DNA from: DATKAB01 sp964542745 | Lineage (GTDB): Bacteria > Eisenbacteria > RBG-16-71-46 | Length of the DNA stretch: 64,000 nt | NCBI GenBank assembly: GCA_964542745.1 | Contig: CAZIVR010000001.1 | Span: forward strand, 1 to 64,000 | Direction of reading: 5' to 3' | Shown here: positions 7,787-16,605 of the stretch, in pieces | Layout of the letters: each line of letters opens with the position of its first letter | How positions within the stretch are numbered: position 1 is the first letter of the stretch | The notes under the pieces: generated by a model | What the model saw: the letters and a program-made list of their open reading frames with translations, nothing else | What the model was told of the DNA's origin: nothing | Database searches by the model: none | Position numbers and translations under genes: made by a program

Positions 7787-8518
7787 ATGAGCCGGTCGCC
7801 GATGCGGTCCGAGCGGGTGCTGAGCGCGCTGCGTTCGCTGCCGGTGTTCCGCGGCCTGAGCGCGCAGGATCACGAGCGGCTCGCGGTGCTCGCCTCGGTG
7901 CGCGAGTACGCGCGCGGCGACTTCCTGTGGCGCTCGGGAGACCCGGCCGAGTTCCTCACGGTGATCGTGAGCGGGCGCGTGAAGATCGTGCGCCACGCGG
8001 ACGCCGGGGACGTGATCCTCGAGCTGTTCGGCGAGGGCGAGCCGGTGGGCGCGATCGCCGTGTACAACTACATGCCGTACCCCGCGAGCGCCGTGTGCCT
8101 CGAGCCTGTCTCGCTGCTGCTCGTGCCGCGGCGCGACTACTTCGAGCTGCTCGACCGCCACCCCGAGTTCGCGCGCGCGATCATCCGCGAGCAGACCAAG
8201 CTGCTGATCGCGCTCACCCGCAAGGTCGAGGAGATGCGCGGCCAGAAGGTGGACGTGCGTATCGCGCAGCTGTTCCTGACGCTCGCCGAGCGCATGGGCA
8301 AGGCCACCGACGAGGGAACCGTGGTGGGCCTGCAGCTCACGCGGCAGGAGATCGCCGACCTGGTGGGCACCACGGTCGAGTCCGCGATCCGCGTGTTGTC
8401 GCGCTGGGGGCGCGAGGGCGTGCTGGTCACCCGCGAGAAGGAGTTCCTGATTCCCTCGCGCGACCGCCTGAAGGCGGTCGCGGAGGGAGCCGAGGAGGAC
8501 GGGGCGCGCGGCGCCTGA
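7787..8518 (+). CDS. Crp/Fnr-family transcriptional regulator, divergent from the nos operon
   Basis: The 243-residue protein has an N-terminal cyclic-nucleotide-binding fold (residues about 15-135), a long dimer helix and a C-terminal winged helix with LTRQEIADLVGTTVESAIRVLSRW. There is no N-terminal cysteine set, so it cannot hold an Fnr [4Fe-4S] cluster. It resembles Dnr/NnrR-like proteins that sense NO or redox in other ways. In the recognition helix the Fnr E-x2-S-R signature reads E-x2-I-R, so site preference may be altered. It sits between two paralogous cytochrome c genes and diverges from the hemerythrin-nos operon, which it probably controls. A second in-frame ATG five codons in is possible. 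Confidence 0.9.
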   Translation: MSRSPMRSERVLSALRSLPVFRGLSAQDHERLAVLASVREYARGDFLWRSGDPAEFLTVIVSGRVKIVRHADAGDVILELFGEGEPVGAIAVYNYMPYPASAVCLEPVSLLLVPRRDYFELLDRHPEFARAIIREQTKLLIALTRKVEEMRGQKVDVRIAQLFLTLAERMGKATDEGTVVGLQLTRQEIADLVGTTVESAIRVLSRWGREGVLVTREKEFLIPSRDRLKAVAEGAEEDGARGA

Positions 8519-8520
8519 GC

Positions 8521-8538
8521 GGCGGCCGCGGGGCCGCC
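8521..8538. terminator. Possible shared terminator stem between convergent genes
   Basis: GGCGGCC (8521-8527) pairs exactly with 8532-8538 over a 4-nt loop, in the 31-nt gap between the convergent regulator and cytochrome genes. There is no T-tract, so support is positional only. Confidence 0.35.
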
Positions 8539-8549
8539 CGCGCCGCCCG

Positions 8550-9053
8550 CTACTTGTCCATCTGCTTCAGGTACTCGATGACCTTCCCGGCTTCCTCGGG
8601 AGTCAGCTTCTGGTTGGTCATCGGCACCTTGTACTCGACCAGCAGCGCGTGGGCGATCGGATCCTCCTTGGTCATCACCTCGGGGTGGAGGATCTGCTGC
8701 TCGAGCCACTGGGCGGTGCGGCGGGAGGCGACGCCCTTCAGGTCCGGGCCGATCACCCGCTTGCCGAACGCGTGGCAGGCCACGCAGCCCTTGTTCGTGA
8801 ACAGGGTTTTGCCTTCCGCCGCCAGCGCCGCGTTGAACGGGGTGGCGGAAGCGCGCGGGCCCGTGTCGTACTTGGACACGGTCCCGGGCGGGGGGCCGGA
8901 GGGGACGCTCGCGACGGTCTCGGCCGGCGCCGGGGAAGTGGTGGCGGGCGGTTCGGCCCCGCCGTTCGAGGCGGTTTCGGAGGACTTGGATCCGCAGGAG
9001 GCGAGCGCGACGGCGAGCACGCCCGCCGCCAGCACCGAGTTCAAGAACTTCAT
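8550..9053 (-). CDS. c-type cytochrome lipoprotein, paralog of the nos operon cytochrome
   Basis: This 167-residue protein has a lipoprotein signal ending LASC (Cys20), a Pro/Ala/Ser/Thr-rich linker and a single-haem domain with CVACH at 90-94. The probable Met ligand lies in VPMTNQKLTPEEA. It shares HPEVM-x-KEDPIA, the GxGP-D region and the final VIEYLK helix with the cytochrome at 6499-7011, so the two arose by duplication. It faces away from the nos operon but is next to its likely regulator, and may be an alternative donor to NosZ or to another oxidase. A 12-bp palindrome GATCGCGCGATC (9175-9186) lies upstream, near a TACTTT -10-like hexamer (9161-9156). Confidence 0.88.
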   Translation of the reverse strand: MKFLNSVLAAGVLAVALASCGSKSSETASNGGAEPPATTSPAPAETVASVPSGPPPGTVSKYDTGPRASATPFNAALAAEGKTLFTNKGCVACHAFGKRVIGPDLKGVASRRTAQWLEQQILHPEVMTKEDPIAHALLVEYKVPMTNQKLTPEEAGKVIEYLKQMDK

Positions 9054-9257
9054 CGCGTGGGGTTCCTTTCCTGGGGTCGGGAGGATCGCGGCCGCGAGCG
9101 CGACCGGGGAGGCGGGGCCCCGCACCCGAGGCCCGCGGCTCACCCGAACCCCCGGAAAGTAGCGGTTCGGGGCCGATCGCGCGATCCGGAAGCCCGGGAG
9201 GCCGGTCCGGCGAAGCCCGCGTCTCGAAGCGGTCACTCCCGCGCCGCGGGTCGCGGG

Positions 9258-9287
9258 CTGTCCTCCATCCCCCGGCTTTGTTAGGCT
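9258..9287 (+). promoter_or_regulatory. Candidate promoter of the sugar-dehydrogenase operon
   Basis: CTGTCC (9258-9263), an 18-nt spacer and TAGGCT (9282-9287) lie about 65 nt before the first start. The -10 type TAnnCT recurs ahead of several genes in the window (18637, 19176, 27018, 32083, 36197). Confidence 0.45.
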
Positions 9288-9350
9288 TTCCCCGCAACCG
9301 GGCCGCCCGAGCCACGCATCCGCGACTCCGCCACCCACTCGAGAGCGCCT

Positions 9351-10961
9351 TTGACCCCTCGATCCGACATCGCCGCAAGGCTTTCGCTTCGCGTGGCCGC
9401 GGCGCTGCTGGCCGCGGCGGCCGCGGCCGCCGCCGTCGCCACCGCGACCGCCCGGGCGGCGGTGCAGGTTCCGGCCGACTTCGTGAACGAGACCGTGGTC
9501 GGGAACCTCGACGAGCCGAACAGCTTCGCGTTCCTGCCGGACGGCCGGGTGCTGCTCACCGAGCAGCGCACCGGCAAGGTGCGCATGGTCGTGAACGGCG
9601 CGATCGCCGCCACCGATCCCGTCCTCGTGGTGCCGAGCCTCCAGGCGGTCGGCTACGAGCGCGGGTTGCAGGGGATCGCCGTGGACCCGGCGTGGCCTTC
9701 GCGGCCCTTCGTCTACCTCGCGTACACGCGCACCGGGGACCGGTTCCGCATCGTTCGCTACACCGCGGGCGGGGATCTCTCGGATCCGAACGGCGGCAAC
9801 ATCACGCTCGGGACGCCGCTGCTGCTGATGGACGACATCCTCGACGAGACCATCTACCACCAGGCCGGCGGCCTGCGCTTCGGCCCCGACGGCATGCTCT
9901 ACGCGAGCATCGGCGACGACGCGTTCGATTGCGAGGCCTTCGACCTCGGCAGCCTCCACGGGCAGATCCTGCGGCTCAAGGTGGACGCGCTTCCCGCGGG
10001 CGGAGGCCCGCAGGTGTCGCGCGCGTCGCTCACGCCGCCCGACAACCCGTTCGTTTCCGATCCGGATCCCGACGCGCGGCTGGTCTACGCGTGGGGCCTG
10101 CGCAACCCGTGGCGTTTTCAGGTGGACCGGGTGACGGGCACGCTGTTCGGCTGCGACGTGGGCGACGACAGCTTCGAGGAAATGAACGAGATCCACGCCG
10201 GGGACTTCCTCGGTTGGCCCTACCGGGAAGGAAACCTCATTCGCGTCCGGGCCGAGTGCCCGGAGCCGGGCGGCCCCGGGGCGGTGCCCTACGTGGCGCC
10301 GGTCGCCACCTACTCCCACGGCCTCGACTCCTACGCGGTGGTCTCGGCCGGCCCGTACCGGCCGGCGGTCGGCGGCACGAACAACTGGCCCGACGAGTAC
10401 TACCCGGCCCGCGGAGATCTGTTCTACACCGACTACTTCGCCGGGGACCTGCGGCGGCTGTCGTGGAACGGATCGGGCTGGGTGCCCGCCGCCCCGGTCG
10501 CGGGCCAGCCCGACGACTCGACGTGGGCCTCGGGGCTGACCACCGCGGTGGACTTCCTCGTCGGCCCCAACGGCAGCCTGTGGTGGATGTCCCAGTACAA
10601 CGAATTCTTCGACCCGGCGAGCGGCGGGCTCCATCGCATCCGCTACGTGGGGGTGACCTCGGTCGCCGGCGCCGCGCCGCCGCCCGGGGCGCTGCGCGCG
10701 GCTCCGAATCCCTTCACCCACCGGGTGGATCTCACGTTCCGTCTCGCCGGGCCCGGGGCCGTGCGGCTCGCGATCTACGATGTCGCCGGCCGCAGGGTGC
10801 ACACGCTGTTCGAGGGCGACACCGCCGGCGAGATGCGGGCACGCTGGGACGGGACCACCGCTGCCGGCGCCCGCGCGGCCGCGGGCGTGTACTTCGCGCG
10901 CCTCGAGCGGACGGACGCCCCGGACCCGGGCGAGACCGTCCGCGTCCTGCTCGAGCGATGA
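9351..10961 (+). CDS. Secreted PQQ-type glucose/sorbosone dehydrogenase with C-terminal FlgD-like domain (paralog 1)
   Basis: The 536-residue precursor has an Ala-rich signal peptide, a six-bladed propeller of the soluble aldose/sorbosone dehydrogenase family (residues about 35-420), and a C-terminal FlgD-type Ig domain (VRLAIYDVAGRRVHTL... ARWDGT). Family hallmarks include FLPDGRVLLTEQRTGKVR, ERGLQGIAVDP and GLRNPWRFQVD. The catalytic-type His is kept in IYHQAGGLRFGPDG. Such enzymes oxidise sugars using PQQ in the periplasm or outside the cell. It starts at TTG 9351; no ATG fits the signal peptide. Its TGA overlaps the next ATG. Substrate is unknown. Confidence 0.85.
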   Translation: MTPRSDIAARLSLRVAAALLAAAAAAAAVATATARAAVQVPADFVNETVVGNLDEPNSFAFLPDGRVLLTEQRTGKVRMVVNGAIAATDPVLVVPSLQAVGYERGLQGIAVDPAWPSRPFVYLAYTRTGDRFRIVRYTAGGDLSDPNGGNITLGTPLLLMDDILDETIYHQAGGLRFGPDGMLYASIGDDAFDCEAFDLGSLHGQILRLKVDALPAGGGPQVSRASLTPPDNPFVSDPDPDARLVYAWGLRNPWRFQVDRVTGTLFGCDVGDDSFEEMNEIHAGDFLGWPYREGNLIRVRAECPEPGGPGAVPYVAPVATYSHGLDSYAVVSAGPYRPAVGGTNNWPDEYYPARGDLFYTDYFAGDLRRLSWNGSGWVPAAPVAGQPDDSTWASGLTTAVDFLVGPNGSLWWMSQYNEFFDPASGGLHRIRYVGVTSVAGAAPPPGALRAAPNPFTHRVDLTFRLAGPGAVRLAIYDVAGRRVHTLFEGDTAGEMRARWDGTTAAGARAAAGVYFARLERTDAPDPGETVRVLLER

Positions 10962-12586
10962 ACCCGTCCCGGTCGAAACGCCCCCGCCCGCGCGCCCCGC
11001 GCGCCGCCCGCCGCCCGATGCGGCGTCGCGTCCTCGCGTGGCTGGCCGCCGCGGCGCTGGGAGCCCCCGTCGCCGCGAACGCGGCGGTCCAGGTGCCGGC
11101 CAACTTCGTGAACGACGTGATGGTCGGGGGCCTCGACGAGCCGAACAGCCTCGCGTTCCTGCCGGACGGGCGCGTGCTGCTCACCGAGCAGCGCACCGGC
11201 AAGGTGCGCATGGTCGTGAACGGCGCGATCGCCGCCACCGATCCCGTGCTCACGGTGCCGGACCTGAACGTGGTGGGCTACGAGCGCGGCCTGCAGGGGA
11301 TCGCCGTGGACCCGGCGTGGCCTTCGCGGCCCTTCGTCTACCTGTTCTACACGCGCAACGGCGGGTTCTCGCGGCTGGTGCGCTACACGGCGAGCGGCGA
11401 CCTGTCGAATCCGGCCGGCGGCAACCTCACCCTCGGCACGCCGCTGCTGCTGATGGACGACATCCCCGACGCCAACCCCAACCACAACTCGGGCTGCCTG
11501 CGCTTCGGTCCCGACGGCATGCTCTACGTGAGCCTCGGGGAGGACGACGTGTTTCCCTGCGACGCCGCGAACCGCACGACGCTGCGGGGCCAGATCCTCC
11601 GGCTGGCGGTGAGCGGTCTCGCCGCGGGCGGCGGCCCGCAGGTGGCGCGCGCGCTGCTCGACCCGGGCGACAATCCGTGGGCGGGCTCGGCCAACGCCAA
11701 CGAGAAGCTGGTGTTCGCCCATGGGATGCGGAACCCCTGGCGTTTCCAGGTGGACCGCGAGACCGGCGTGCTCTACGGGTGCGACGTGGGGGAGGCGGAC
11801 TTCGAAGAGGTGAACGAGATCCACGCGGGAGCGTTCCTCGGCTGGCCGTGGCGCGAAGCGAATCTCTCCATCGTGCGCGGCTCGTGTCCCGAGCCCGGGG
11901 GCGTGGGCGCCCAGCTGTACGTGCCGCCGATCGCGTTCTTCAGCCGCAACACCAGCCTGCACGCGGTGGTCTCGGGCGGCATGTACCGCCCGGCGATCGG
12001 CGGGAACCACAACTGGCCCATGGCCTACTACCCCGACCGCGGAAGCGTCTTCTACATGGACTACTACGTCGGCGACCTCAAGCGGCTGACGTGGAACGGG
12101 ACGAGCTGGGTCGCGGCGGCGGCCGTGCCCGGGCAGCCGAGCGCCTCCAACTGGGCCACCGGCCTCGTGACCGGCGTGGACTTCCTGGTCGGCGTGGATG
12201 GCAGCCTGTGGTGGATGGCCCAGTTCAACGACCAGTACGAGCCGGTGAGCGGATCGCTGAACCGCATCCGCTACACGGGCGTGACCGCCGTCGGGGCCGC
12301 CGGCGCGGCCCCCCGCGGGCTCTCGGCGACTCCCAACCCTTCCCGCGGGGACGTGGATCTCTCGTTCGCGCTGGCCGCCCCGGGACGGGCCCGTCTCGCG
12401 ATCTACGACCTGCTGGGGCGGCGCGTGCGCGTGCTCGCCGAGGGCGACCTGCCCGCGGGCGAGACGCGGGTGCGCTGGAACGGAACGCGCGACTCGGGCG
12501 AGGCCGCGCCGGCGGGGGTGTTCTTCGCGCGGCTCGAACGCGAGGACGCCGCACCCGTGGTGCTGCGGCTCCTGAGGCTCCGATGA
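10958..12586 (+). CDS. Secreted PQQ-type sugar dehydrogenase with FlgD-like domain (paralog 2)
   Basis: This is the second of three tandem paralogs, 542 residues. A basic Arg/Pro-rich lead (residues 1-20) precedes the signal helix VLAWLAAAALGAPVAANA, so the true start may be the internal ATG at residue 21 (MRRRVLAW). The propeller carries the family motifs EQRTGKVRMVVNG, NHNSGCLRFGPDG with the catalytic-type His, and GMRNPWRFQVDRETG. The tail ends in the FlgD-like domain (IYDLLGRRVRVLAEG). The ATG at 10958 overlaps the stop of paralog 1 as ATGA. Long identical nucleotide blocks shared with paralog 1 in the first 250 codons suggest a recent duplication or gene conversion. Confidence 0.85.
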   Translation: MNPSRSKRPRPRAPRAARRPMRRRVLAWLAAAALGAPVAANAAVQVPANFVNDVMVGGLDEPNSLAFLPDGRVLLTEQRTGKVRMVVNGAIAATDPVLTVPDLNVVGYERGLQGIAVDPAWPSRPFVYLFYTRNGGFSRLVRYTASGDLSNPAGGNLTLGTPLLLMDDIPDANPNHNSGCLRFGPDGMLYVSLGEDDVFPCDAANRTTLRGQILRLAVSGLAAGGGPQVARALLDPGDNPWAGSANANEKLVFAHGMRNPWRFQVDRETGVLYGCDVGEADFEEVNEIHAGAFLGWPWREANLSIVRGSCPEPGGVGAQLYVPPIAFFSRNTSLHAVVSGGMYRPAIGGNHNWPMAYYPDRGSVFYMDYYVGDLKRLTWNGTSWVAAAAVPGQPSASNWATGLVTGVDFLVGVDGSLWWMAQFNDQYEPVSGSLNRIRYTGVTAVGAAGAAPRGLSATPNPSRGDVDLSFALAAPGRARLAIYDLLGRRVRVLAEGDLPAGETRVRWNGTRDSGEAAPAGVFFARLEREDAAPVVLRLLRLR

Positions 12587-14163
12587 GCACGCGGCGGGCC
12601 GTGCGCGTCCCGCTCGCGCTCGCCGTGCCCGCGCTGCTGGCGGCGGGCGCCGCGGCCGCCGCGGTGCAGGTCCCGACCGATTTCGTGAACGAGAGCGTGA
12701 TCGGGGGGCTCAACGAACCCACCAGCTTCGCGTTCCTTCCGGACGGACGCCTGCTCTTCACGGAGCAGCGCACCGGCAAGATCCGCATGCTGGTGAACGG
12801 GGTGATCGCCACCACCGACCCGATCTTCACCGTGCCGGGCCTGAACGCGAATTCCGGCGAGCGCGGGCTCCTCGGGATCGCCGTGGATCCCGCGTGGCCC
12901 GTGTACCCGTTCGTGTACGTGTTCTACAACCGCCTCGGCGGCATCCGCATCGTGCGCTACCTGGCCAGCGAGGACGTGGACAACCCGAACGGCCAGCGCA
13001 TCACGCTGAGCGCCCAGCGGGTGATCCTCGACAGCCTTCCGGACGCGGCGGGCAACCACAACGGCGGCACGCTGCGCTTCGGCCGCGACGGCTGCCTGTA
13101 CGCGAGCCTCGGCGACGACGGGGTCCATTGCGCCGCGCGCGACTCGACCTCGCTGCGCGGGCAGATCCTGCGTCTCCGCACCGACCGGCTGCCGATCTAC
13201 GGGGGGCCCGCGGTGCCGAAGGCCATCCTCGTGCCGCCCGACAATCCCTTCGCGACGAGCCCCGATTCCAACGCCCGGCTGGTGTACGCCTTCGGCCTGC
13301 GCAACCCGTTCCGCTTCCACGTGGACCCGGATTCGGGGGACCTGTTCGTGGCCGACGTGGGTGAGAACTCCTTCGAGGAACTGAACCAGGTGCGGTCGGG
13401 GGACTTCTGCGGCTGGCCGTGGCGCGAGGCCGACGCGATCCGCGTGCGATCCGACTGCCCCGAGCCCGGCGGCCCGGGCGCCATGCCGTACCGCGCGCCG
13501 ATCCTGAGCCTCGCGCACGACGAGGCGGTCTCGTACGCGATCATCTCGGCCGGGGTCTACCGCCCGGTGCTCGGCGGCAACGCGAACTGGCCGCCCGCCT
13601 ACTATCCGATCCGCGGCGACGTGTTCTACGGGCAGTATTACGAGGGCTATTTGCGCCGTCTGACCTGGGACGGCGCGAACTGGGCGCCCGCGGCGCCGGT
13701 GGCGGGGCAGCCCAATGCCACCGACTGGGCCACCGGGCTCTTCAACTCGGTGGACTTCAACGTCGGCCCGGACGGCAGCCTGTGGTGGATGCGCCAGTTC
13801 GACCAGTTCTACAGCCCCTCGACCGGCGGGATCTTCCGGATCCGCTACGTGGGCAGCCCGACCGGCGTGGCCGGCCGCGCCCCCGCGCCGCGCGCGCTCG
13901 CCGCCGCGCCCAATCCCGCGCGGGGCCCCGTGGAACTCGCCTTCTCGCTCGCCGAGGGCCAGCGCGTGCGGCTCGGTCTCTACGACCTGACCGGGCGCCG
14001 CGTGCGCGCGCTCTACGAGGGGACCGTGTCGCCGGGCGAGACGCGCGTGCGCTGGGACGGGACCGGCGAGCGCGGCGAGGCCCTCGGCCCGGGCGTCTAC
14101 TTCGCGCGCCTCGAGCGGGAGCACGGCCCGCCCGCCACCACCCGGATCCTCAGGCTGCGCTGA
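12583..14163 (+). CDS. Secreted PQQ-type sugar dehydrogenase with FlgD-like domain (paralog 3)
   Basis: The third tandem paralog has 526 residues with signal peptide, propeller and FlgD-like tail (LGLYDLTGRRVRALYEG). It is more divergent: NHNGGTLRFGRDG keeps the His but replaces the P of GPDG, and GLRNPFRFHVDPDSG replaces NPWRF. These differences in the substrate/cofactor region may mean a different substrate. It begins at ATG 12583, overlapping the stop of paralog 2 as ATGA, so all three genes should be co-translated from one mRNA. The next gene is convergent, with a small stem-loop between. Confidence 0.85.
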   Translation: MSTRRAVRVPLALAVPALLAAGAAAAAVQVPTDFVNESVIGGLNEPTSFAFLPDGRLLFTEQRTGKIRMLVNGVIATTDPIFTVPGLNANSGERGLLGIAVDPAWPVYPFVYVFYNRLGGIRIVRYLASEDVDNPNGQRITLSAQRVILDSLPDAAGNHNGGTLRFGRDGCLYASLGDDGVHCAARDSTSLRGQILRLRTDRLPIYGGPAVPKAILVPPDNPFATSPDSNARLVYAFGLRNPFRFHVDPDSGDLFVADVGENSFEELNQVRSGDFCGWPWREADAIRVRSDCPEPGGPGAMPYRAPILSLAHDEAVSYAIISAGVYRPVLGGNANWPPAYYPIRGDVFYGQYYEGYLRRLTWDGANWAPAAPVAGQPNATDWATGLFNSVDFNVGPDGSLWWMRQFDQFYSPSTGGIFRIRYVGSPTGVAGRAPAPRALAAAPNPARGPVELAFSLAEGQRVRLGLYDLTGRRVRALYEGTVSPGETRVRWDGTGERGEALGPGVYFARLEREHGPPATTRILRLR

Positions 14164-14176
14164 ACGCGCACGCCGC

Positions 14177-14195
14177 GCGGGGCCCGAAGCCCCGC
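14177..14195. terminator. Possible terminator stem between convergent genes
   Basis: GCGGGGC (14177-14183) pairs with 14189-14195 over the loop CCGAA. It is the only clear hairpin in the 55-nt convergent gap. There is no T-tract. Confidence 0.4.
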
Positions 14196-14218
14196 CCGCG
14201 GCGCGCGCCGTGTCCCGA

Positions 14219-15391
14219 TCAGCCGCCGCGCAGGGCGGTGGCCGGGACCTGCTTCGCGGCACGGCGCGCCGGGAAGAAGCCGCCCACCAGCCCGAGCACC
14301 AGCGAGAACACGAGCCCGCTCGCCAGCGCCTCGGGAGTCACGGCGAAGGCGAAGCCCACCTCGCTGAAGGACTGGAAATTCGTGGTGCTGGTGGCGATCC
14401 CGTTGATGGGGAGGGCGAGCAGGCAGCCGATCACCCCGCCGAGCAGGCAGATCAGCACCGACTCGACCATGAACGACAGCATGATCGCGGAAGGGCGGAA
14501 GCCGAGCACCAGCAGGGTCGCGATCTCGCGGGTGCGCGAGCCGATCGTGGCGTACATGGTGTTGGCCGCGCCGAACAGCGCGCCCACCGCCATGATCAGC
14601 GTGATGAAGATGCCGATGCCGGTGACGAGCCCCACGAACAACTCGGACTGCTCGGCGTAGAAGTCGGCCTCGCGCTTGAGCTGGATCTGCAGGCGCGGGT
14701 CGCGCTCGAGCTCCGCCTTGAGGGCGGGGAAGGCGGACGGATCGCGCATGCGGAAGGTGACGGTCTGGAAGGTGTTCTCGCGGCCCACCGCGGGCCCCAG
14801 CACCGCCGCGTCGCCCCAGATCTCGGATTCGAACGACGAGCCCTCGGCGGCGAAGTGCCCGACCACCGTGAAGCTCCGGTCCTGCAGCACCACCCGGTCC
14901 CCGACCGCGCAGCCCGCGAAGCGCGAGGCCACGCGGCGCCCGACCATCACCTCGTCGGTGCCGGGGGTGAAGGCGCGGCCCCCGGGGAGGATCTGCACGT
15001 GGGCGCGCACCGCGATGGTGTTGGGATCCACGCCGCGCACCGAGACGTTCGAGGACCCGGCCTGGCCGAGGCGCGGCTTGTTGACGATCACCACCAGGTC
15101 CGCGGTGGCGAGCGGGCGGCCGTCGGATCCGAGCGCCACGCCGGGATGCGCGCGCAGGATGTTCACCGCGTCGCGGCCGATGCCGCTCGAGATCTCCGAA
15201 TCGGCGCCCTTGCGGAGCGCGATGGCGTTGGCCGGGTCCCCGGTGCTCACCAGCGCCGCGCGGAACCCGGCGGCCAGGGCGAGCGCGCCGATGAAGATGG
15301 CCACCGTGAGACCCACGCCGATCGCGGTGGTGAGGGTGGAGAGCGGGCGCTGCTGCACGTTGCGCAGGTTGTAGACGAACGGAATCGCCAT
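14219..15391 (-). CDS. MacB/FtsX-type ABC permease (second permease of the operon)
   Basis: This 390-residue inner-membrane protein has the FtsX/MacB layout: one N-terminal helix (TLTTAIGVGLTVAIFIGALALA), a periplasmic domain of about 220 residues, and three C-terminal helices (about 255-275, 305-330, 350-375). The periplasmic region holds GVDPNTIAVRAHVQI and TDEVMVGRRVASRF, a common MacB core signature. It is the last gene of an adaptor-ATPase-permease-permease operon and starts 13 nt after its partner. Two different permeases with one ATPase imply a heterodimeric transporter moving lipids, peptides or lipoproteins across the envelope. Confidence 0.88.
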   Translation of the reverse strand: MAIPFVYNLRNVQQRPLSTLTTAIGVGLTVAIFIGALALAAGFRAALVSTGDPANAIALRKGADSEISSGIGRDAVNILRAHPGVALGSDGRPLATADLVVIVNKPRLGQAGSSNVSVRGVDPNTIAVRAHVQILPGGRAFTPGTDEVMVGRRVASRFAGCAVGDRVVLQDRSFTVVGHFAAEGSSFESEIWGDAAVLGPAVGRENTFQTVTFRMRDPSAFPALKAELERDPRLQIQLKREADFYAEQSELFVGLVTGIGIFITLIMAVGALFGAANTMYATIGSRTREIATLLVLGFRPSAIMLSFMVESVLICLLGGVIGCLLALPINGIATSTTNFQSFSEVGFAFAVTPEALASGLVFSLVLGLVGGFFPARRAAKQVPATALRGG

Positions 15392-15403
15392 CGCCGGCCT
15401 CCT

Positions 15404-16597
15404 CTAGTCCACGCGCCGCAGCGCGTCCACGATGCGCAGGTTGGCGGCGCGCCACGCGGGCACCAGCCCGCTCACCGCGCCCATCACGAACGCGATGCCG
15501 ATGCCTGTGAACACGGTGCCCCAGTAGACGCTCATCGGCGGCAGGAACCCGCCGAAGTTGAACCCCGAGCCCTCGATCGCGAACTTGGCGAGCATCGCGC
15601 CGGCGATGCCGCCGCCGAGCGTGATCACCGCGGCCTCCGCCAGCACCAGGCCGAAGACCGCCCCGTCCGCGAAGCCGAGGGTCTTCATCACGCCGATCTC
15701 CCCGGTGCGCTCGCGGAACGCGATCATCATGGTGTTGGCCGCCACCAGCAGGATGGCGAACACGATGGCGAGCCCGATCACGCGCAGCACGAACGGCACG
15801 TTTCCGTACATGCTCACGAACCCGGCCTGGAACGCCTGCTCGCTCTCGGTGAGGGTGGCGGCCGAGGAGTTCTCGAACATCGCGTCCACGGTCTTCGCGA
15901 GCTCGGCGGCCCCGTCGGGATCCGTGAGTTCCAGCACGTAGACGCCCACCAGGCTGCGGCCCCCCAGGCCCTTTTCGTCGAGGTACTTGAAGTGGAACAG
16001 CATGGTTTCCTCGCCGAAGGACTTCTTCTTCGCCCCGTACACCGCCCGGATCGTGTACTCCCAGGTGCCCGGGTAGATCGTGCCGTTGAGCGTGATGGTC
16101 TGGCCGAGCTTCCAGCCGTTCTTCTCCATCAGCTTGCGGCCCACGACGCACGCGGTCTGCTCCTGGAGGTAGGCGGCGAGCTTCGGGTCCACGCCCTCCG
16201 GCACGCCGGCCGCGACCTGGGGGGCGGACGCCTCGAGAATCTCGACGTCGTTGCGGTAGACGGCGAAGAACGCCGGGTCCACGCCGAACTGCGCGAAGAA
16301 ATTGCGCGGATCCTTCGGATCCTGCCCGCCGAACCAGTTCTGGATCGCCACCCGCTTCACGCCCGGCAGGGCCGCGATGCGGTCGCGGTAGGCGAAGGGC
16401 ATGGGGAAGATCAGCGAGATCTTGTTGCGGGTGACGAGCCGGGAAAGGCTCCCCACCTTGATGGACTCCTGGAGCGTGTCGAGCACGCCGCCGAGGGCGC
16501 AGAACAGGAACACGCCCACCGCCACGCTGAGCGTGGTGAGGATCGTGCGCCGCTTGTTGCGGCCGAGGTTGACCAGCACCAGCCCGAGGTAGCCCAT
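15404..16597 (-). CDS. MacB/FtsX-type ABC permease (first permease of the operon)
   Basis: The 397-residue protein has the same layout as its neighbour: N-terminal helix RTILTTLSVAVGVFLFCALGGVL, a large periplasmic domain, then three helices near residues 270-390 (VLRVIGLAIVFAILLVAANTMMIAF, FGLVLAEAAVITLGGGIAGAML, FTGIGIAFVMGAVSGLVPAW). The RERTGEIGVMKTLGF motif before the third helix is the classic FtsX/MacB coupling region. The ATG at 16597 was chosen; an open frame continues upstream inside the ATPase gene, but it is a shadow. It lies 8 nt after the ATPase gene. Confidence 0.9.
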   Translation of the reverse strand: MGYLGLVLVNLGRNKRRTILTTLSVAVGVFLFCALGGVLDTLQESIKVGSLSRLVTRNKISLIFPMPFAYRDRIAALPGVKRVAIQNWFGGQDPKDPRNFFAQFGVDPAFFAVYRNDVEILEASAPQVAAGVPEGVDPKLAAYLQEQTACVVGRKLMEKNGWKLGQTITLNGTIYPGTWEYTIRAVYGAKKKSFGEETMLFHFKYLDEKGLGGRSLVGVYVLELTDPDGAAELAKTVDAMFENSSAATLTESEQAFQAGFVSMYGNVPFVLRVIGLAIVFAILLVAANTMMIAFRERTGEIGVMKTLGFADGAVFGLVLAEAAVITLGGGIAGAMLAKFAIEGSGFNFGGFLPPMSVYWGTVFTGIGIAFVMGAVSGLVPAWRAANLRIVDALRRVD

Positions 16598-16605
16598 GGC
16601 GCCCC

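Noticed and set aside
1..9053. Complete denitrification locus
   Set aside because: No nitrate, nitrite or NO reductase genes are present; only the N2O step is encoded in this window.
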